DNA of 7,065 nucleotides, from the NCBI GenBank assembly GCA_002437945.1, contig DJSB01000046.1, forward strand, positions 1 to 7,065, written 5' to 3'. The position numbers were made by a program, and so were the translations under genes. Source of the stretch: Christensenella sp. UBA6345 (GTDB lineage: Bacteria; Bacillota; Clostridia; Christensenellales; UBA1242). The notes under the pieces were generated by a model. It was not told the DNA's origin and made no database searches. It saw nothing but the letters and a program-made list of their open reading frames with translations. This document shows, piece after piece, positions 5,240 through 7,065 of the stretch (position 1 is the first letter of the stretch; the number at the start of each line of letters is the position of its first letter).

Positions 5240-6424
5240 TTAAAATCTTTTATTTTTAATTTTACGTAAGAATGGTGGTATTTTGCTATCGTCAACTTCT
5301 ACACGACTAGACATTGCTTGTACTTTCGCTTTTTCTTCTTCAATTTCTTCTTGATTTTCTATATTTTCGAATACTCTTGAACCGCCATTAACATCATTAC
5401 GTACAAATTCGGTTGCCCTTTCTGCATCGGTATTAACGGTACGTCTTACTTCTTCTTTCATATCGTCAGTTAATGTAGCACCACTAAATCCAGTAGCGAT
5501 AACAGTTATCTCTACTTCTTCGTCCATATTTTCATCTATTCCAGAACCAAATATAATATTACAACTTGGGTCAACAACTTCTTTTACCAGTGCGGCAGAT
5601 TCATAAACTTCTTCCAAAGTTAAGTCTATACCACCTTTGATATTAATAATAATACCAGTAGCACCTTCAATAGTAGTCTCCAACAATGGACTAGAAACTG
5701 CTTGTCTAACGGCTTCTATAGTACGATTGTCACCTTTACCACGTCCAATACCCATATGTGCAAGACCCTTATTCTTCATAATAGTCTTAACATCGGCAAA
5801 GTCTAGGTTGATAAGACTAGGTGTAACAATCAAATCAGAAATACCTTGAATACCTTGACGTAATACATCATCAGCAGTCCTAAATGCTTCTATAATAGGT
5901 GTACCCTTTGGTACAATCTTTAGAAGTTTGTCATTAGGAATAATAACAAGAGTATCAACTACACCTTTAAGTTCCTTTATACCTTTTTCTGCATTGTCCA
6001 TACGGCGTTTGCCTTCAAATACGAAAGGTTTGGTAACAACGGCTATAGTTAATGCACCCAATTCTTTAGCGATACTAGCAATAACTGGTGCAGCACCAGT
6101 ACCAGTACCACCACCCATACCAGCAGTAATGAATACTAAATCAGTATCTTTTAGTAAATCACTTAAAACTTCTCTACTTTCTTCTGCAGCCTTTAAACCA
6201 ATCTCTGGGTCAGCACCTGCTCCCAAACCACGTGTAAGTTTTTCACCAATCTGTACACGATGTTGGGCTTTACTCATAAGTAATGCTTGTTTGTCAGTAT
6301 TAACAGCAATAAATTCAGCACTTTTTATATTGGCATTAACCATACGGTTAACAGCATTGTTACCGCCACCGCCAACACCAATAACTTTGATATTACATAT
6401 CTGACTTATATTTTCATCGTACAT
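5240..6424 (-). CDS. ftsZ: Cell division GTPase FtsZ
   Basis: FtsZ is the tubulin-like GTPase that polymerises into the cytoplasmic ring at midcell, and in spore formers also at the polar septum. The 394-residue protein is full length. The N-terminal nucleotide-binding half has the T1 glycine loop GVGGGGNN (16-23) and the tubulin signature GGGTGTG (104-110). The T7 synergy loop NLDFAD (206-211) carries the catalytic aspartates D208 and D211. The C-terminal domain is followed by an acidic linker rich in Glu from about 350 and then the conserved tail IPPFLRK (382-388), the usual docking peptide for FtsA, SepF and ZipA-type partners, with a basic end. ATG start with AGAGGT upstream. It lies 98 bases after ftsA, with its own candidate promoter, and is closed by an intrinsic terminator, so it is probably not cotranscribed with spoIIGA. 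Confidence 0.98.
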   Translation of the reverse strand: MYDENISQICNIKVIGVGGGGNNAVNRMVNANIKSAEFIAVNTDKQALLMSKAQHRVQIGEKLTRGLGAGADPEIGLKAAEESREVLSDLLKDTDLVFITAGMGGGTGTGAAPVIASIAKELGALTIAVVTKPFVFEGKRRMDNAEKGIKELKGVVDTLVIIPNDKLLKIVPKGTPIIEAFRTADDVLRQGIQGISDLIVTPSLINLDFADVKTIMKNKGLAHMGIGRGKGDNRTIEAVRQAVSSPLLETTIEGATGIIINIKGGIDLTLEEVYESAALVKEVVDPSCNIIFGSGIDENMDEEVEITVIATGFSGATLTDDMKEEVRRTVNTDAERATEFVRNDVNGGSRVFENIENQEEIEEEKAKVQAMSSRVEVDDSKIPPFLRKIKNKRF

Positions 6425-6428
6425 AGTT

Positions 6429-6434
6429 ACCTCT
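6429..6434 (-). promoter_or_regulatory. Ribosome binding site of ftsZ
   Basis: AGAGGT on the minus strand lies 4 bases before the ATG at 6424-6422. The spacing is short but it is the only purine-rich site, and it fits the N-terminus expected of FtsZ. Confidence 0.6.
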
Positions 6435-6460
6435 TCATAATATCTTTTTTTAACATAATT

Positions 6461-6489
6461 ATTCTAACACAATTTTAATAAATATTAAA
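6461..6489 (-). promoter_or_regulatory. Candidate sigma-A promoter of ftsZ (extended -10)
   Basis: On the minus strand the -10 hexamer TAGAAT (6466-6461) is preceded by TG one base upstream (TGTTAGAAT), an extended -10. A weak -35 TTTAAT (6489-6484) stands 17 bases upstream. Transcription would begin near 6454, about 30 bases before the ftsZ start. It would let ftsZ be made apart from ftsA, which agrees with the lack of a clear terminator between them. Confidence 0.5.
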
Positions 6490-6505
6490 CTTATTTAAAA
6501 TACTT

Positions 6506-6522
6506 AATAAAATAATTTTATT
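6506..6522. repeat. 17-bp all-A/T palindrome directly after ftsA
   Basis: Arms AATAAAAT (6506-6513) and ATTTTATT (6515-6522) are perfectly complementary around one base and abut the ftsA stop codon. There is no T-run on the minus strand after it and the stem would be only A-U pairs, so it is not a convincing terminator. In DNA this AT-rich it may be chance. Confidence 0.35.
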
Positions 6523-7065
6523 TTATTTTTCTTCAATGTTTATAGCCGAGTCTATCAAACTTAACGAACTCGACAAATCAGGTTTTGCAAATTGCAAAGG
6601 TTTTGGAGTGACAACAACAACTTTTCTATTAATAATCTTTTCTAAATATGGTATTACACCCTTTAAATATGCTAATCCGCCACCAGTAAGATATACTATA
6701 CTATCATCTTCAATCTTGTTTTGAAAACTATGTATACATTTTAATATACCTTCAGCAATCATATCTATACGTGCTAAACAAATATCATTAACAAGTCGTG
6801 CAGGATAAGATTTAAGTTGATGGTCAACTACTATCTCGTAAGTATCTTCTTTAGTAGGTTCGATAGATAATAGAACTTTACGTTTTAATTGTTCTGCACA
6901 ATCAAACGAGATATCTAGTACTTCCATAATATCACTAGTAATATATCCACCACCTAGCGAAAAACTACGCAAATCTGTAATACCTTCAAAGTATATTGAA
7001 TTTACACTAGTTGTAATATATCCACAGTCTACAAGTATAGCACCATTCTGTCTTAATTCAGGGTC
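6523..7065 (-). CDS. ftsA: Cell division protein FtsA, C-terminal 180 residues (partial, 5' end outside window)
   Basis: FtsA is an actin-like ATPase that links the FtsZ ring to the membrane. The reading frame is open to the window edge, so the start is not visible; a TTG at 6972-6970 is internal. Numbering the visible residues from 1, a phosphate-2 type motif DCGYIT lies at 13-18, LGGGYITSDI at 37-46, an AEQLKRK helix typical of FtsA near 57-63, and the adenosine motif LTGGG at 116-120. The position just before ftsZ supports the assignment over other actin-like proteins such as PilM. It is odd in ending (INIEEK) straight after the last conserved segment, with no linker and no amphipathic membrane-targeting helix, which FtsA normally carries. 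Neither other frame around the stop supplies one. The sequence is divergent, so 'FtsA-like' is the cautious name. Confidence 0.85.
   Translation of the reverse strand, partial: DPELRQNGAILVDCGYITTSVNSIYFEGITDLRSFSLGGGYITSDIMEVLDISFDCAEQLKRKVLLSIEPTKEDTYEIVVDHQLKSYPARLVNDICLARIDMIAEGILKCIHSFQNKIEDDSIVYLTGGGLAYLKGVIPYLEKIINRKVVVVTPKPLQFAKPDLSSSLSLIDSAINIEEK

Noticed and set aside
5637..6478. Several + strand open frames across ftsZ, and short ones opposite spoIIGA (4345-4539) and ftsA (6536-6724)
   Set aside because: All lie opposite strongly conserved genes and have translations without family features.
6970..6972. TTG as start of the ftsA-like frame
   Set aside because: The same frame continues upstream to the window edge with FtsA motif DCGYIT, so the codon is an internal leucine.
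1..7065. CRISPR array, tRNA, rRNA or insertion sequence
   Set aside because: No regularly spaced repeats, cloverleaf-like segments, rRNA-like stretches or transposase motifs were seen on either strand.

Overview
The window is AT-rich DNA from an endospore-forming Firmicute, most likely class Clostridia. The evidence is the gene order ftsA, ftsZ, spoIIGA, sigE, sigG, all on the minus strand. SpoIIGA, pro-sigma-E and sigma-G occur only in sporulating lineages. In Bacillus a protease gene (bpr) lies between ftsZ and spoIIGA; here they are adjacent, as in many Clostridia. No closer assignment can be supported from the sequence alone.

Layout in the direction of transcription (high to low coordinates): the 3' part of ftsA (7065-6523); ftsZ (6424-5240) with a candidate sigma-A promoter in front and an intrinsic terminator behind; spoIIGA (5132-4269) and sigE (4257-3556), a translationally coupled pair; sigG (3424-2654) behind a good sigma-F-type promoter and ending inside its own terminator hairpin; then two genes without a recognised name. 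The first encodes a highly charged 188-residue protein (2516-1950). The second encodes a 533-residue protein (1946-345) in which I recognise a spread-out PIN nuclease-like core. The last 344 bases hold an AT-rich terminator, a 12-bp perfect hairpin and a set of helically phased T-tracts, but no gene.

The conserved part joins cell division and early sporulation. FtsA and FtsZ build the division ring. SpoIIGA is the membrane protease that activates pro-sigma-E in the mother cell, and sigma-G is the late forespore factor, placed here under an apparent sigma-F promoter as the sporulation cascade requires.

The unfamiliar part is the pair at 345-2516. It is a self-contained transcription unit: near-consensus sigma-A promoter, a palindrome over the -10 region that could be an operator, two coupled genes and its own terminator. 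A small charged protein followed by a PIN-domain protein resembles a toxin-antitoxin or nuclease-with-partner arrangement, but both proteins are larger than the usual versions and I cannot assign them to a known family. This is the best candidate for something undescribed here.
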